Counted from the first letter of the stretch, positions 16,887-26,268 are shown. The stretch: 64,000 bases of DNA from Gammaproteobacteria bacterium (GCA_026196575.1 JAPHSX010000003.1:62001-126000), one strand, 5' to 3'. Made by a program: numbers and translations. Notes: generated by a model from the letters alone, not told the origin.

Positions 16887-17981
16887 TTAACGCGGTCTCA
16901 CCTGTTGCAGCAGCTGGCCAAGCGGCCCCTCTTCGAAGAGCAGGGCAAAGGCGATGTCGGTGGTGAGGGCAAGGGTGTCGAGCAGCTCCGCCATCGGTGT
17001 TTCCAGTGCCTCATCCATGTGGGAGAGTAGCCCCGTGAGGAATGCCTGATCGGCACATAGTTTCTCACCCCGTAGTGCCAGGTTGTGGCACTGTTCGGCA
17101 CGCTTCAGGGCGCGGTCATTGATGGCGTTGGTGTGACCCGGATGGGGCTGTGCGGTGAGAAGGAGCGAGGCCCAGTGGCCGAGGGTGGGGGAGCCAATCA
17201 GCGCCAGCGCCTGCCCCAGTGAGTGGATCTCGGTGCGCTCGGCAAAGGAGGCGCAGTTAAGGTAGCGCAGCAGCTGGTAGCAAAGTACGGCATCGTGGCT
17301 GACGATGTGGCTCAGCACGATACTGTCCTGCGGCTGCTGTTGCGCGCTCTCGATGATGGCCTGCAACACATTGTGATCAAGGGTGGCCCCCCGCTCCTTG
17401 ATGGTATTGGCGGGGGCAAGCAGCTCGCCCTGAAAATAGTCAATGCCAAGCTGGCGGCAGAGGAGCTGCTCTGCCTCGCTGCTGATCCCCCTGATCTGTA
17501 GCCGTTTGCCGTGATTGCGGTAGTAGCGGCTCTGCTCCTTCAGTTCACTGTTGCTGTAGCGGGAGATGTCGATCTTGATGATATTGATGCAGTCGAGGCG
17601 TCCAGCGGTCGTCTCGTCGTAATCGTAGTCGTAGAGGGAGAGGGTGTAGCCCTGGCCGGCGAGTTGTTGCAGCTCGCGGTAGACCTTTTCATCCTTGAGG
17701 CAGGCACCGGACACCTCCAGCACCAGCTGATGGCTGGCCATCGGGATGGGATGCTGGTTGGTGAAGAAGTCGTGTGACAGGCTGAGAAAGGCCTTGTTGC
17801 TGCCGACCAGATTCTCCAGACCGATCCCCATGAAGGTGTTGGCGATGAGCTGCGCCGACTGTTCGGCATCGCTACAGGGGGAGGCGTGACAGTGGTGGCT
17901 GTCGTGAAACAGCAGCTCGTAGCCGATGATCTCGTTGTGTGAGTCGTGAATGGCCTGACGGGTGATGAAGATATCTTCCAT
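16887..17981 (-). CDS. EAL-HDOD domain protein with a degenerate EAL motif
   Basis: 364 residues. The N-terminal part (about 1-185) resembles an EAL domain, but the signature is IIGYELLF, where the EAL triplet is replaced by Glu22-Leu-Leu. Other catalytic acids are also hard to find, so c-di-GMP hydrolysis is unlikely. Residues about 195-360 fit an HDOD domain (SIVLSHIVSHDAVLCYQLLRYL). This two-domain layout is the YuxH/CdgJ class, often linked to motility or c-di-GMP control without enzyme activity. The gene precedes no obvious partner; its start lies 11 bases from the end of dam in the same direction, so it may be read with dam and argA. Confidence 0.85.
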   Translation of the reverse strand: MEDIFITRQAIHDSHNEIIGYELLFHDSHHCHASPCSDAEQSAQLIANTFMGIGLENLVGSNKAFLSLSHDFFTNQHPIPMASHQLVLEVSGACLKDEKVYRELQQLAGQGYTLSLYDYDYDETTAGRLDCINIIKIDISRYSNSELKEQSRYYRNHGKRLQIRGISSEAEQLLCRQLGIDYFQGELLAPANTIKERGATLDHNVLQAIIESAQQQPQDSIVLSHIVSHDAVLCYQLLRYLNCASFAERTEIHSLGQALALIGSPTLGHWASLLLTAQPHPGHTNAINDRALKRAEQCHNLALRGEKLCADQAFLTGLLSHMDEALETPMAELLDTLALTTDIAFALLFEEGPLGQLLQQVRPR

Positions 17982-17991
17982 GATCGCTTTT

Positions 17992-18891
17992 TTATGTGTT
18001 GGATTGAGTCATTTCAACTGATGCAAGGGTATCGGACGTCTCAGGGGAGAATAGCGCCAGCAGCTCGCTGGCATCGTCGCGTTGCAGGCCGTTGCAGCTG
18101 ATGTGGCGCTTTACCGCAAAGGTGGCGCCGCACTGGCCGCCGGCCTCGGTGTAGAGGCGGCGCGTCAGTTCGGTGCTGTGGTTGGAGATGAGCACCGGGA
18201 TGCCGCGCCTGGCGTTGTCGCGAGCCAGTTCCGCCAGTTGTTGCTGCTGTGCCATGGAGAAGCCACCGGCGCTGTAGCTGGTAAAGTTGGCGGAGGTGGA
18301 GAGGGGGACGTAGGGCGGGTCACAATAGATGACATCGCCCTCGCGGGCCTCGCTCATGGTCTGCTCGAAACTGGCGCATTTGAATTCGGCCCGCTGCGCC
18401 TTCTGGTGAAAGGTGCGCATCTCCTGTAGTGGAAAGTAGGGGCGCTTATAACGGCCAAAGGGGACATTAAATTTCCCCTTGGCGTTGTAGCGGCATAGTC
18501 CGTTGTAGCCGTGACGGTTGAGGTAGAGGAAGAGAATGGCGCGTCTCTCGCTGTAGCTCGTGGCGTTAAACTCCTCGCGCAGCGCGTAGAAGCTCTCCTC
18601 GTTGTTGTACTCCGCACTGAAGTAGCGGCGCGCCTCCTCGATGAACCCCTTGCCCTCGTCGCGCAGCCGAGTGTAGAGCTCGAACAGATCACGGTTGGCG
18701 TCGCTCAGTAGATAGTCGTCGTAATTGGTGTTGAGGAACAGCGCGCCGGAGCCGGCGAAGGGCTCGATCAGGCGCCGCCCGGCAGGCAGTCTCTGCGCTA
18801 TCCGCTCGACAAGGCGAAACTTGTTGCCTGCCCATTTGAGAAAGGGACGTAGTGGCGGCGCCGCCGCCCTGGTGTGGTTGTGATCGGTCAT
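17992..18891 (-). CDS. dam: DNA adenine methylase
   Basis: 299 residues. The order of motifs is that of alpha-type adenine methyltransferases: FLKWAGNKFRLVERI (motif X), IEPFAGSGALFLNT (AdoMet binding), and VIYCDPPYVPL (catalytic DPPY). The size and the YLNRHGYNGLCRYNAKG stretch match Dam, which methylates GATC. No restriction enzyme gene lies nearby, so this is most likely the housekeeping enzyme. The start overlaps the stop of argA, so the two are probably co-translated. An orphan phage-type methylase is the alternative. Confidence 0.92.
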   Translation of the reverse strand: MTDHNHTRAAAPPLRPFLKWAGNKFRLVERIAQRLPAGRRLIEPFAGSGALFLNTNYDDYLLSDANRDLFELYTRLRDEGKGFIEEARRYFSAEYNNEESFYALREEFNATSYSERRAILFLYLNRHGYNGLCRYNAKGKFNVPFGRYKRPYFPLQEMRTFHQKAQRAEFKCASFEQTMSEAREGDVIYCDPPYVPLSTSANFTSYSAGGFSMAQQQQLAELARDNARRGIPVLISNHSTELTRRLYTEAGGQCGATFAVKRHISCNGLQRDDASELLALFSPETSDTLASVEMTQSNT

Positions 18892-20213
18892 CAGATGGCT
18901 TTAATGAATACCTTGGAACGGCGCTGGAGGTTGTAGAGCTGTTGCCGTGCCACCGGCAACTCGTCGATGGGGGCCGCCTCAAAACCGCGTTCCTGAAACC
19001 AGTGGGCGGTACGGGTGGTGAGGACAAAGAGCCGGTTGATGTGGCGGGCGCGGGCCTGCAGGGTGATGTAGTCGAGCAGGGTGTCGCCACGCCCCTCCTT
19101 GCGGTACTCGTCGCGCACCGCCAGACAGGCCAGCTCGCCAAACCCCTCCTCGGTGAAGGGGTAGAGGGCGGCGCAGCCAATGATGGTGCCGTCGCGTTCC
19201 ACCACGGTGAAGTGGTCGATCTCGGTCTCCAGCCGCTCACGCGAGCGGCGCACCAGCACCCCCTCGTTCTCCAGCGGCGCGAGCAGCTCCAGGATGCCGC
19301 CGACATCGTCGATAGTGGCCTGGCGAATGTCTTCGTAGCCCCGGGCGCTGATCAGGGTGCCGATGCCGTCACGGGTAAAGAGCTCCATCAGCAGCGAGCC
19401 GTCCAGGTGACGGTCGATGAGGTGGGCACGCTTGACCCCCTTGGCGCAGGCGTAGCGGGCGCTGTCGAGCGCCCGGCCCAGCGCCTCGTTCAGGGTATGC
19501 GCCGTGTGTAGGTAGTCAGCGGCCTCCTTGAGGTTCAGCTGGCGGATGAGGGTGCCATCCTCGCGCTGTAGCCCGGGACTGTCGAGCAGATAGATGAGCT
19601 TGTCGGCGTGCAGCGAGACGGCCGCCTCGGTGGCCACATCCTCGGCGCTGAGGTTGAAGACCTCACCGGTCGGCGAGTAGCCGAGCGGCGGCAGCAGCAC
19701 GATCGCCCCCTCGTTGAGCTGGCGCCCGAGCGCCTCGGTGTCGATGCGCCGCACCTCGCCGGTGTGCAGGTAGTCGACGCCGTCGCGTACTCCCAGCGGC
19801 TTGGCGGTGACAAAGTTGCCGGAGGCGACGCGAATCCGTGCCCCGGCCATCGGTGAGTTGGCCAGCCCCATGGAGAGCAGTGCCTCGATCTCCACCCGCA
19901 CCGTGCCGGTCGCCTCCTTGACGCAGGCGAGGGCCGCCGCGTCGGTGACGCGCAGGCCGTTGACGTAGTGCATCTCCACGCCGCGTTCCTCCAGCCGTCT
20001 GGCGATCTGCGGGCGCGCGCCGCTGACCAGCACCAGCCGCACCCCGAGGCTGTTGAGCAGGGCGATGTCATGCACCATGCTGGCGAACTGCGCCTCGGCG
20101 ATCACCTCGCCGCCGAAGGCGATGACAAAGGTGCGACCACGGAACGCGTTGATGTAGGGGGAGAAGTCCCGGAACCAGCGTACAAAGGTCTGTTGTTCGA
20201 GTGGTTGGTTCAT
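18891..20213 (-). CDS. argA: N-acetylglutamate synthase (kinase-like plus GNAT domains)
   Basis: 440 residues, the usual ArgA length. The N-terminal amino-acid-kinase fold (about 20-290) has RTFVIAFGGEVIAE and RLVLVSGARPQIARRL. The C-terminal GNAT domain (about 295-440) has ELACLAVRDEYRKEGRGDTL, the acetyl-CoA loop. It makes N-acetylglutamate from acetyl-CoA and glutamate, the first step of arginine synthesis. With argE at 22360 and argF and argD at 56-58 kb, most of the linear arginine pathway lies in this window. Confidence 0.96.
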   Translation of the reverse strand: MNQPLEQQTFVRWFRDFSPYINAFRGRTFVIAFGGEVIAEAQFASMVHDIALLNSLGVRLVLVSGARPQIARRLEERGVEMHYVNGLRVTDAAALACVKEATGTVRVEIEALLSMGLANSPMAGARIRVASGNFVTAKPLGVRDGVDYLHTGEVRRIDTEALGRQLNEGAIVLLPPLGYSPTGEVFNLSAEDVATEAAVSLHADKLIYLLDSPGLQREDGTLIRQLNLKEAADYLHTAHTLNEALGRALDSARYACAKGVKRAHLIDRHLDGSLLMELFTRDGIGTLISARGYEDIRQATIDDVGGILELLAPLENEGVLVRRSRERLETEIDHFTVVERDGTIIGCAALYPFTEEGFGELACLAVRDEYRKEGRGDTLLDYITLQARARHINRLFVLTTRTAHWFQERGFEAAPIDELPVARQQLYNLQRRSKVFIKAI

Positions 20214-20428
20214 GCGTGCCCGCCTGCTGAGTGATTTCCTATTGTCACGGTCTGCCCGAATCGTGGCAAGTCCGGGATTATACCGGGGTTCGGGTCGTCT
20301 GCCAGATGGTGAACCACGGTGAACAGGGGGGCAGAAGCCTCAAGGCGAGGGCGGGACTCTGGCTGGGCAAGTGGATGAGGCCAGGGAGGGCGGGGGTGTT
20401 CTCCCCTGCACCGACGCTGGCCACAAAC

Positions 20429-22132
20429 CTATCGCTTGCTGGCCGACAGTTCGAGTTTTTCCAGCACGAAGGCGCTCGATTTGAAGATCTTCCCCGCCTG
20501 CTCAATTTCGGCAAAAATCGGCAGCTTGCGCAGCACGTCGCAGACGAAGGGGTTGGAAATGCCGGTGAAATAGATGTCGATATCCTTCTTCTTCAGCGAG
20601 TTGAAGATCTCATCGAAGGCCTCGATGCCGTCGATATCCACCATGTTGACCTGGCCGAAGCTGAAAATGACCGTCTTGGGCCCTTGTAGTTTTTTTACCT
20701 GTTCCAGCTGCGATTCAATATTGATGTAATTGAGGGTCCCGGCAAAACGGTAGATGAGGATGTCCCCCGGCGCCTGATCCTTGATGTATTTGGAGAGGCG
20801 CAACTTGTCGAAAAAGGCCTTCTCCCTGAACACGGTGACATCCACATTGCCCTGGGAGACCTTGCCCAGAAAGACGATCAGCGCGATGGCCGTACCCAGC
20901 ACGATGCCGATGATCGGATCGTCGGCGACGGTGATAAAGGCAACGAACAGGGTGAGGTAAAAGGACACCTTGTCCAGCGAGTGGAGGTTTTTGTAGAGGT
21001 TTACATCGATCATGCCGATAGCGATGCTCATCAGAATGGCCGCGATGATGGGCATCGGCAGCAGCTTGAAGAGATCAAACAGCAGCCAGGTGATCAGCAG
21101 GGTAAACACGGCAACCAGAAAGGCGGACATGCGATGGGTGGCACCGCTCTTGACATTGAAGGCGGTGCGCACCAGCACTGCGGTGGCGGGCATGCCCCCA
21201 ACGAGACCGGATGCGATATTGGCCAGTCCCAGACCGCGTACCTCACGATCCTTGTCAAAGCCATCCTTGGTCATCTTCTCGGCAATCTTTGCCGAGATAA
21301 TGGTCTCCAGCACGGCGATAATTGCCACCACCGCGGCGTAACGAATGATGAGCTTGGTGGTCTCAAGGTGGCTGAAAAGATCCTGCTCAATGGCCAGAAA
21401 GTTCGGTATTTCGATGAGTGAGAAGGCCAGTGATGGAAACTTGTCCGCAATAGTCTGCACCTGGGGCAGGTTGTCCGGCCAAAGCCCCTGGCCTCGCAGA
21501 TAGGTAAAGAGGGCACCAACCGCAATACCGATAAAGGTGAGTGGAATGGCGCCGGGGATCTTGGGTACCCAGCGTTTCATCGCCAGGAGAAAGGAAAACC
21601 CTAGCAGAAAGAGCGTAAACGCCACCCAGTTGGTCTCTCCAATCTGCATGAAGGTCTGCAGCAGGTTCAGATAGATGGCGTCGTGCTGGACAGTGGCGGT
21701 AATGCCCAGTGCACTGTTCAACTGCGATGCGGCAATGGTGATACCCACTCCCATGAGAAAGCCATGCAGCGCCGCCGAGGGGATCAGCGTGATGTATTTG
21801 GTGAGCTTGAGGAACGAAACCGCAAGGATCATCAGACCGGCCACGAGTGCGACCATCGGGATATAGACGACGCCGCCCTCTTTTTGTAGCGCAAAGGCCA
21901 GCAAAATACCCGAGAGTGCACCCGCCGGACCGTAGATGTTGTGTTTGTTGGAGGCAAAGATCGCGGCGGTCAAACCGGCCCAGATGGCGGTAATCAGACC
22001 CAGCAGCGGTGCGTTGGCGCTATCGGCCCCCAGGCTGGCCACCGCGAGTGAGATCGAAAGGGGGATATTGATCAGGGAGACCGCAAGTCCGGACTTCCAG
22101 TTGGCCTTCGCCAACGCAATAAATTGATTCAT
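20429..22132 (-). CDS. SulP-family anion transporter with STAS domain
   Basis: 567 residues. The membrane part (about 1-420) starts with NWKSGLAVSLINIPLSISLAV and holds NIYGPAGALSGILLAF and the IASGLVGGMPATAVLVRTAFN stretch. The C-terminal STAS domain (about 450-560) has VIFSFGQVNMVDIDGIEAFD. SulP proteins carry sulfate, bicarbonate or other anions. In autotrophs some are bicarbonate importers, but there is no carbonic anhydrase gene beside it. The substrate is undecided. It is followed on the same strand by argA after a 215-base gap with no clear signal. Confidence 0.92.
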   Translation of the reverse strand: MNQFIALAKANWKSGLAVSLINIPLSISLAVASLGADSANAPLLGLITAIWAGLTAAIFASNKHNIYGPAGALSGILLAFALQKEGGVVYIPMVALVAGLMILAVSFLKLTKYITLIPSAALHGFLMGVGITIAASQLNSALGITATVQHDAIYLNLLQTFMQIGETNWVAFTLFLLGFSFLLAMKRWVPKIPGAIPLTFIGIAVGALFTYLRGQGLWPDNLPQVQTIADKFPSLAFSLIEIPNFLAIEQDLFSHLETTKLIIRYAAVVAIIAVLETIISAKIAEKMTKDGFDKDREVRGLGLANIASGLVGGMPATAVLVRTAFNVKSGATHRMSAFLVAVFTLLITWLLFDLFKLLPMPIIAAILMSIAIGMIDVNLYKNLHSLDKVSFYLTLFVAFITVADDPIIGIVLGTAIALIVFLGKVSQGNVDVTVFREKAFFDKLRLSKYIKDQAPGDILIYRFAGTLNYINIESQLEQVKKLQGPKTVIFSFGQVNMVDIDGIEAFDEIFNSLKKKDIDIYFTGISNPFVCDVLRKLPIFAEIEQAGKIFKSSAFVLEKLELSASKR

Positions 22133-22359
22133 AGAGGTTACAAAGTAGGGGGCTGGGGTTAAAGAAATTGCGTTTTTGAAGATTGAAAGACCTAAAAACC
22201 TTCCTAAAACGGCTCAGAGAGATCGGTCATTCAGGCCAGATCTGGCTTCTACGGGCCGCGATTTTGAGCCCTTCGACGGGCCCCTGTCAATCACAGCGGG
22301 GTAGTTCAGCGGCGCCATGGGCGAGTTGATCAGGGGTACTTTGGGTTGCTTCAGCCCGG

Positions 22360-23511
22360 TTACAGGCAAAAGCGCCGGATCAGCCCCTGCAGCAGCTCAA
22401 TGGTGGGTTGCAGGCGGTCAAGGGCAAGGTACTCGTCTGGCTGGTGCGCCTGGGCGATATCGCCGGGGCCGAGGATGATGGTCTCCATCCCCAGTGCATT
22501 GAGGTAGGGCCCCTCGGTGCAGAAGGCGACCGCCTCGCTGTCGTGGCCGGTAAGGCGCTCCGCCGCCTCGACGATGGCCGAACTCCTCGGGGTGTGCAGC
22601 GGCGGTGTCCCCTCGAACAGGTGGCGTACCTCCCAGCCCAGGCGGCTGTCGCCCAGCAGGGCGTGCAGGCGCCGGTTGAGGGTCTCGCGCAGCTCCTCCA
22701 GCTCCATCCCCGGTAGCGGGCGCAGGTCGATATGCAGCTCGCAGCTGCCGCAGATGCGGTTGGGGTTGTCGCCGCCGTGGATATGGCCGAGGTTGAGGGT
22801 GGGTACCGGCACGCTGAAACGCTCATCGCGGTGTTGCGCCTGTAGTGTCTCGCGCCAGCTCAGCAGATCGCCAATCACCCGGTACATCCCCTCCAGTGCG
22901 CTGACCCCGAGCGACGGGTCGCTGGAGTGGCCCGCCCGCCCGGTGAGGGTGATCGCCTCCATCAGGATCCCCTTGTGGGCATTGACCGGCCGCAGCCCGG
23001 TCGGCTCACCGATCACCGCGTAGCGTGCCCGTGGCCGCCCCAGCTCCACCAGCGCCTTGGCCCCGTCCATCGAGCTCTCCTCGTCGGCGGTGGCGAGGAG
23101 GATCAGGGGCTGTTGCAGCGGTTGTTGTATAAACTCCTTCGCCGCCTCGATCGCCAGGGCGAAGAAGCCCTTCATGTCGGAGGTGCCAAGGCCGTAGAGG
23201 CGGTTACTCTGTTCGGTGAGGCGGAACGGGTCGTGCTGCCAGCGCCCCGCATCGTAGGGGACGGTGTCGGTGTGACCTGCCAGTACCAGCCCGCCGGGGC
23301 CGCTGCCCAGGGTGGCGATGAGGTTGGCCTTGTGGGGCTGGTCGGGCAGCGGCATTACCTCCACCGCAAAGCCGAGGTCGTGGCACCACTCGGCCAACAG
23401 GTTAATCACCCCCATATTGTCGGTATCGAACTCGGGGGAGACGCTGCTCATCGACGGTGTGCCGATGAGCTCGGTGAGCATCCGCAGCAGGGAGGGGGGC
23501 GTATTCTTCAT
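22360..23511 (-). CDS. argE: Acetylornithine deacetylase
   Basis: 383 residues, standard for ArgE. Metal-site motifs of the M20 family are present: VLAGHTDTVPYD, GLGTSDMKGFFALAIEA and ATADEESSMDGAKAL, with GEPTGLRPVNAHKG and the C-terminal GPGDIAQAHQPDEY. It hydrolyses N2-acetylornithine to ornithine. The start MKNTPPSLLRMLTELIGTPS fits the family, although no Shine-Dalgarno is visible. The frame extends about 30 codons further without support. It is transcribed divergently from the GNAT-C39 gene. Confidence 0.94.
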   Translation of the reverse strand: MKNTPPSLLRMLTELIGTPSMSSVSPEFDTDNMGVINLLAEWCHDLGFAVEVMPLPDQPHKANLIATLGSGPGGLVLAGHTDTVPYDAGRWQHDPFRLTEQSNRLYGLGTSDMKGFFALAIEAAKEFIQQPLQQPLILLATADEESSMDGAKALVELGRPRARYAVIGEPTGLRPVNAHKGILMEAITLTGRAGHSSDPSLGVSALEGMYRVIGDLLSWRETLQAQHRDERFSVPVPTLNLGHIHGGDNPNRICGSCELHIDLRPLPGMELEELRETLNRRLHALLGDSRLGWEVRHLFEGTPPLHTPRSSAIVEAAERLTGHDSEAVAFCTEGPYLNALGMETIILGPGDIAQAHQPDEYLALDRLQPTIELLQGLIRRFCL

Positions 23512-23630
23512 GGGCAGATTGTGGGGCGAAAGAAAGTTTCCCACAAGGGCTGGAATATAGTGCATGGAACCAATCCCGGTGCTACATTGCGCGCGATTCA
23601 ACCTTGGTCTCCCCGCAGGAGCGGCACGCC

Positions 23631-24737
23631 ATGATCCGCAAGGCTACACTTCACGATCTCGAAGCGCTGGTGGCGCTGGAAAACCGCAGCTTTACCACCG
23701 ACCGCCTCTCCCGCCGCAGCTTTCGCCACCTGCTGACCAAGGCCCACGCCGTCACCCTCATCGATGAGCTCGATGGGCAGCTGGCCGGTTACGCCACCGT
23801 GTTGTTCAATATGGGCACCTCGCTGGCGCGCCTCTATTCTATCGCCGTCGATGGCGAGTTTCGTGGCCAGGGGGTCGGCAAGCGGCTGGTGGAGGCGAGC
23901 GAGCAGGCGGCGCGCGATGGCGACTGTGTGGTGTTGCGCCTTGAGGTGCGCAGCGATAACCATGCCTCGCTGGCGCTGTTTCGTCATATGGGCTACCGGG
24001 AGTTTGGTCACTACGACGACTACTACGAGGATCACATGGATGCGCTGCGCTTCGAGAAGGAGCTGGTGCCCCACCTCGACCCGGATCGCGCCCGCGTCCC
24101 CTTCTATCGCCAGACTCTGGAGTTCACCTGCGGCCCCGCCGCACTGATGATGGCGATGCGCGCCCTCGACCCGGCCATTGAGTATGCCCGTGCCCTGGAG
24201 ATCGCGATCTGGCGCGAGTCGACTACCGTCTTCATGACTGCCGGTCACGGCGGTTGCGGCCCCCACGGCCTGGCCCTCGCCGCCCATGAGCGCGGCTTCG
24301 AGGTGGAGCTGTTTCTTTCGGAGGCGGGTGCTCTCTTCATCGACTCGGTGCGCAGCGCTGAGAAGAAGGAGGTGATGACGCTGGTGCAGGAGGGTTTCGA
24401 GCGGCGGGTGCAGGAGGCGGAGATTCCGGTCCACTACCGTCAACTCAGTATGGCCGAGATGCGTAACTACTTCGAACAGGGGGCGATCCCGGTGGTACTG
24501 ATCAGCTCCTACCGCATCTACAAGGAGAAGTTTCCCCACTGGGTGGTGGTTACCGGCTTTGATGAGCGCTACGTTTATGTGCACGATCCCTTCGTGGATG
24601 ACGAGAAGGGCAAGACCGCAACCGACTGCATCAACATGCCGATCCTGCAAAAAGATTTTGATCGTATGGCGCGCTATGGCAAGAGCGGGTTGCGTGCCTC
24701 GCTGGTGCTGTCTATGCCGAAAGGAGATAACAAGTGA
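23631..24737 (+). CDS. GNAT acetyltransferase fused to a C39-like cysteine peptidase domain
   Basis: 368 residues. The N-terminal half (about 1-150) is a GNAT domain; LYSIAVDGEFRGQGVGKRLV is the acetyl-CoA loop. The C-terminal half (about 155-368) is a papain-like fold of the C39 type (DUF3335-like). Cys167 in LEFTCGPAALMMA, His303 in FPHWVVVTGF and Asp319 in YVHDPF form a plausible catalytic triad. GGAG precedes the ATG at 23631. The stop overlaps the GTG start of the ATP-grasp gene. This fixed pair has been discussed among predicted amidoligase systems that modify peptides or proteins. The substrate is unknown. Confidence 0.88.
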   Translation: MIRKATLHDLEALVALENRSFTTDRLSRRSFRHLLTKAHAVTLIDELDGQLAGYATVLFNMGTSLARLYSIAVDGEFRGQGVGKRLVEASEQAARDGDCVVLRLEVRSDNHASLALFRHMGYREFGHYDDYYEDHMDALRFEKELVPHLDPDRARVPFYRQTLEFTCGPAALMMAMRALDPAIEYARALEIAIWRESTTVFMTAGHGGCGPHGLALAAHERGFEVELFLSEAGALFIDSVRSAEKKEVMTLVQEGFERRVQEAEIPVHYRQLSMAEMRNYFEQGAIPVVLISSYRIYKEKFPHWVVVTGFDERYVYVHDPFVDDEKGKTATDCINMPILQKDFDRMARYGKSGLRASLVLSMPKGDNK

Positions 24738-26206
24738 GCCGACAGATCATCGTCGTCGAGAACCTGGCCGACTGGAAGCTGCCGCAGGGGGAGCTGGAGG
24801 TGGTCCATGTGGACGACTATCTCACCGGGCGCGATTACTTCAAGCAGAAGAACATCCAGGTCATCAACCTCTGTCGCAGCTACCGTTACCTGAGCGTCGG
24901 TTACTACTGCTCGCTGCTGGCCGAAGCGCGCGATCACCGCGTGGTGCCGACGGTTAAGACCATGCTCGATCTCAGCCGCAAGTCGATGTACAGCCTCGAC
25001 ACCGAGAATCTCGATGCGAAAGTGCAGAAGGCCTTTGCCAAGCATGCCCAGGATGAGCACACCAACCTCTTTAGCGCCGACTGTTACTTCGGCCAGAGCG
25101 AATACGGCGCCCTCGCCTCGGTGGCGCGCCAGCTGTTTGAGCTCTTCCCCGCCCCCATTCTGCGCCTCACCTTCCAGCGTGGCAGCGTGTGGCGCCTGCA
25201 CAGTATCAAACCGACCTCGCTGCACAAGCTGACGGCAGAGCAGCGCGAACGCTTTGGTGCCGCGCTGGAAAATTACCGTAAGAAGCGCCACCGAAGCATG
25301 AAGGGGCGCCCCTCGCCGCGTTATGACATCGCCATCCTGCACGACCCGAACGACCCGCTGCCCCCCTCGAACAAGCGTGCCTTGACCAATTTCATCAAGG
25401 CGGGGGCGGAGCTGGGGCTGGCGGTGGAGCTCATCGAGCGCGCCGACTACGGTCGCCTGGCCGAGTACGACGCCCTCTTTATTCGTGACACCACTCGTAT
25501 CGATCACTACACCTACCGTTTCGCCAAGAAGGCCGAGAGCGAGGGGATGGTGGTGATCGACGACCCGCGCTCCATCCTGCTCTGTGCCAACAAGGTCTAC
25601 CTGGCCGAACTGCTGCGTGCCAATAAGGTACCGACCCCGAAGACGGTAATCGTCGGCAAGGGCGACCTCGATGCCGCCGAGCAGCAGCTCGGTTACCCGC
25701 TGGTGCTGAAGGTGCCGGACGGCTCCTTCTCGCAGGGGGTGTTCAAGGCGGAGAACCGGGAGAAGATGGTGGAGGTAACCGGCCGCCTGTTCAAGGAGTC
25801 GGAGCTCATCCTCGCGCAGGAGTATCTCTATACCGAGTTTGACTGGCGTGTCGGCATCCTCAACCGTCAGCCGATCTTCGTCAGTCAGTACTTTATGTCG
25901 AAAAAACACTGGCAGATCGTCAAGTACGACGGCAAGGGTGGCTTCGTTGAGGGGGGCTTCAAGACCATGGCGGTAGCGGACGCGCCTCCCGGGGTGGTGG
26001 AGGTGGCGCTCAAGGCGGCCAACCTCATCGGTGACGGTTTTTACGGCGTCGACCTCAAGGAGGGTAGGGAGGGGGTCTTTGTCATCGAGGTGAACGATAA
26101 CCCAAGCCTTGAAAGCGGCGTCGAGGATGTGGTGCTGAAGGAGGGGCTCTACCGCCTGGTGATGGGAGAGTTCCTGCGGCGTCTGGACTTGCAGCGGAGG
26201 CGATAA
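24734..26206 (+). CDS. RimK-like ATP-grasp ligase with a RimK-associated N-terminal domain
   Basis: 490 residues. Residues about 1-270 form the family-specific N-terminal region (LADWKLPQGELEVVHVDDYL, INLCRSYRYLSVGYYCSLLAE). Residues about 285-480 are an ATP-grasp domain with PLVLKVPDGSFSQGV and the Mg-binding signature FVIEVNDNPSLESG. ATP-grasp enzymes of this class join a carboxylate to an amine, as in glutamate tailing of ribosomal protein S6 by RimK. It starts with GTG inside the end of the GNAT-C39 gene, so both are made in a fixed ratio. It is much longer than RimK (about 300 residues), so it is not the S6 enzyme itself. Confidence 0.9.
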   Translation: MSRQIIVVENLADWKLPQGELEVVHVDDYLTGRDYFKQKNIQVINLCRSYRYLSVGYYCSLLAEARDHRVVPTVKTMLDLSRKSMYSLDTENLDAKVQKAFAKHAQDEHTNLFSADCYFGQSEYGALASVARQLFELFPAPILRLTFQRGSVWRLHSIKPTSLHKLTAEQRERFGAALENYRKKRHRSMKGRPSPRYDIAILHDPNDPLPPSNKRALTNFIKAGAELGLAVELIERADYGRLAEYDALFIRDTTRIDHYTYRFAKKAESEGMVVIDDPRSILLCANKVYLAELLRANKVPTPKTVIVGKGDLDAAEQQLGYPLVLKVPDGSFSQGVFKAENREKMVEVTGRLFKESELILAQEYLYTEFDWRVGILNRQPIFVSQYFMSKKHWQIVKYDGKGGFVEGGFKTMAVADAPPGVVEVALKAANLIGDGFYGVDLKEGREGVFVIEVNDNPSLESGVEDVVLKEGLYRLVMGEFLRRLDLQRRR

Positions 26207-26222
26207 TTTTGTGACAAGGGGC

Positions 26223-26236
26223 TTGATGTATGTCAA
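26223..26236. promoter_or_regulatory. FNR/ANR-like binding site
   Basis: TTGATGTATGTCAA matches the consensus TTGAT-N4-ATCAA at nine of ten defined positions. It lies 116 bases before the CZB-protein start and about 30 bases before a TATAGG element. That distance suits activation by an FNR-type oxygen sensor. Confidence 0.55.
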
Positions 26237-26250
26237 GATGATGGCGCGTT

Positions 26251-26268
26251 AGCCTATCTGTATAGGCT
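26251..26268. promoter_or_regulatory. Inverted repeat over the likely -10 region of the CZB gene
   Basis: AGCCTAT (26251-26257) and ATAGGCT (26262-26268) are a perfect 7-bp inverted repeat around CTGT. The TGTATAGG at its centre looks like an extended -10 element. It could be an operator over the promoter or the start of a 5' hairpin. Confidence 0.4.

Noticed and set aside
22133-22359. Regulatory RNA between argE and the SulP gene
   Set aside because: Short GGGCC/GGGCCC pairings exist near 22254-22287, but no conserved motif or terminator makes a case.
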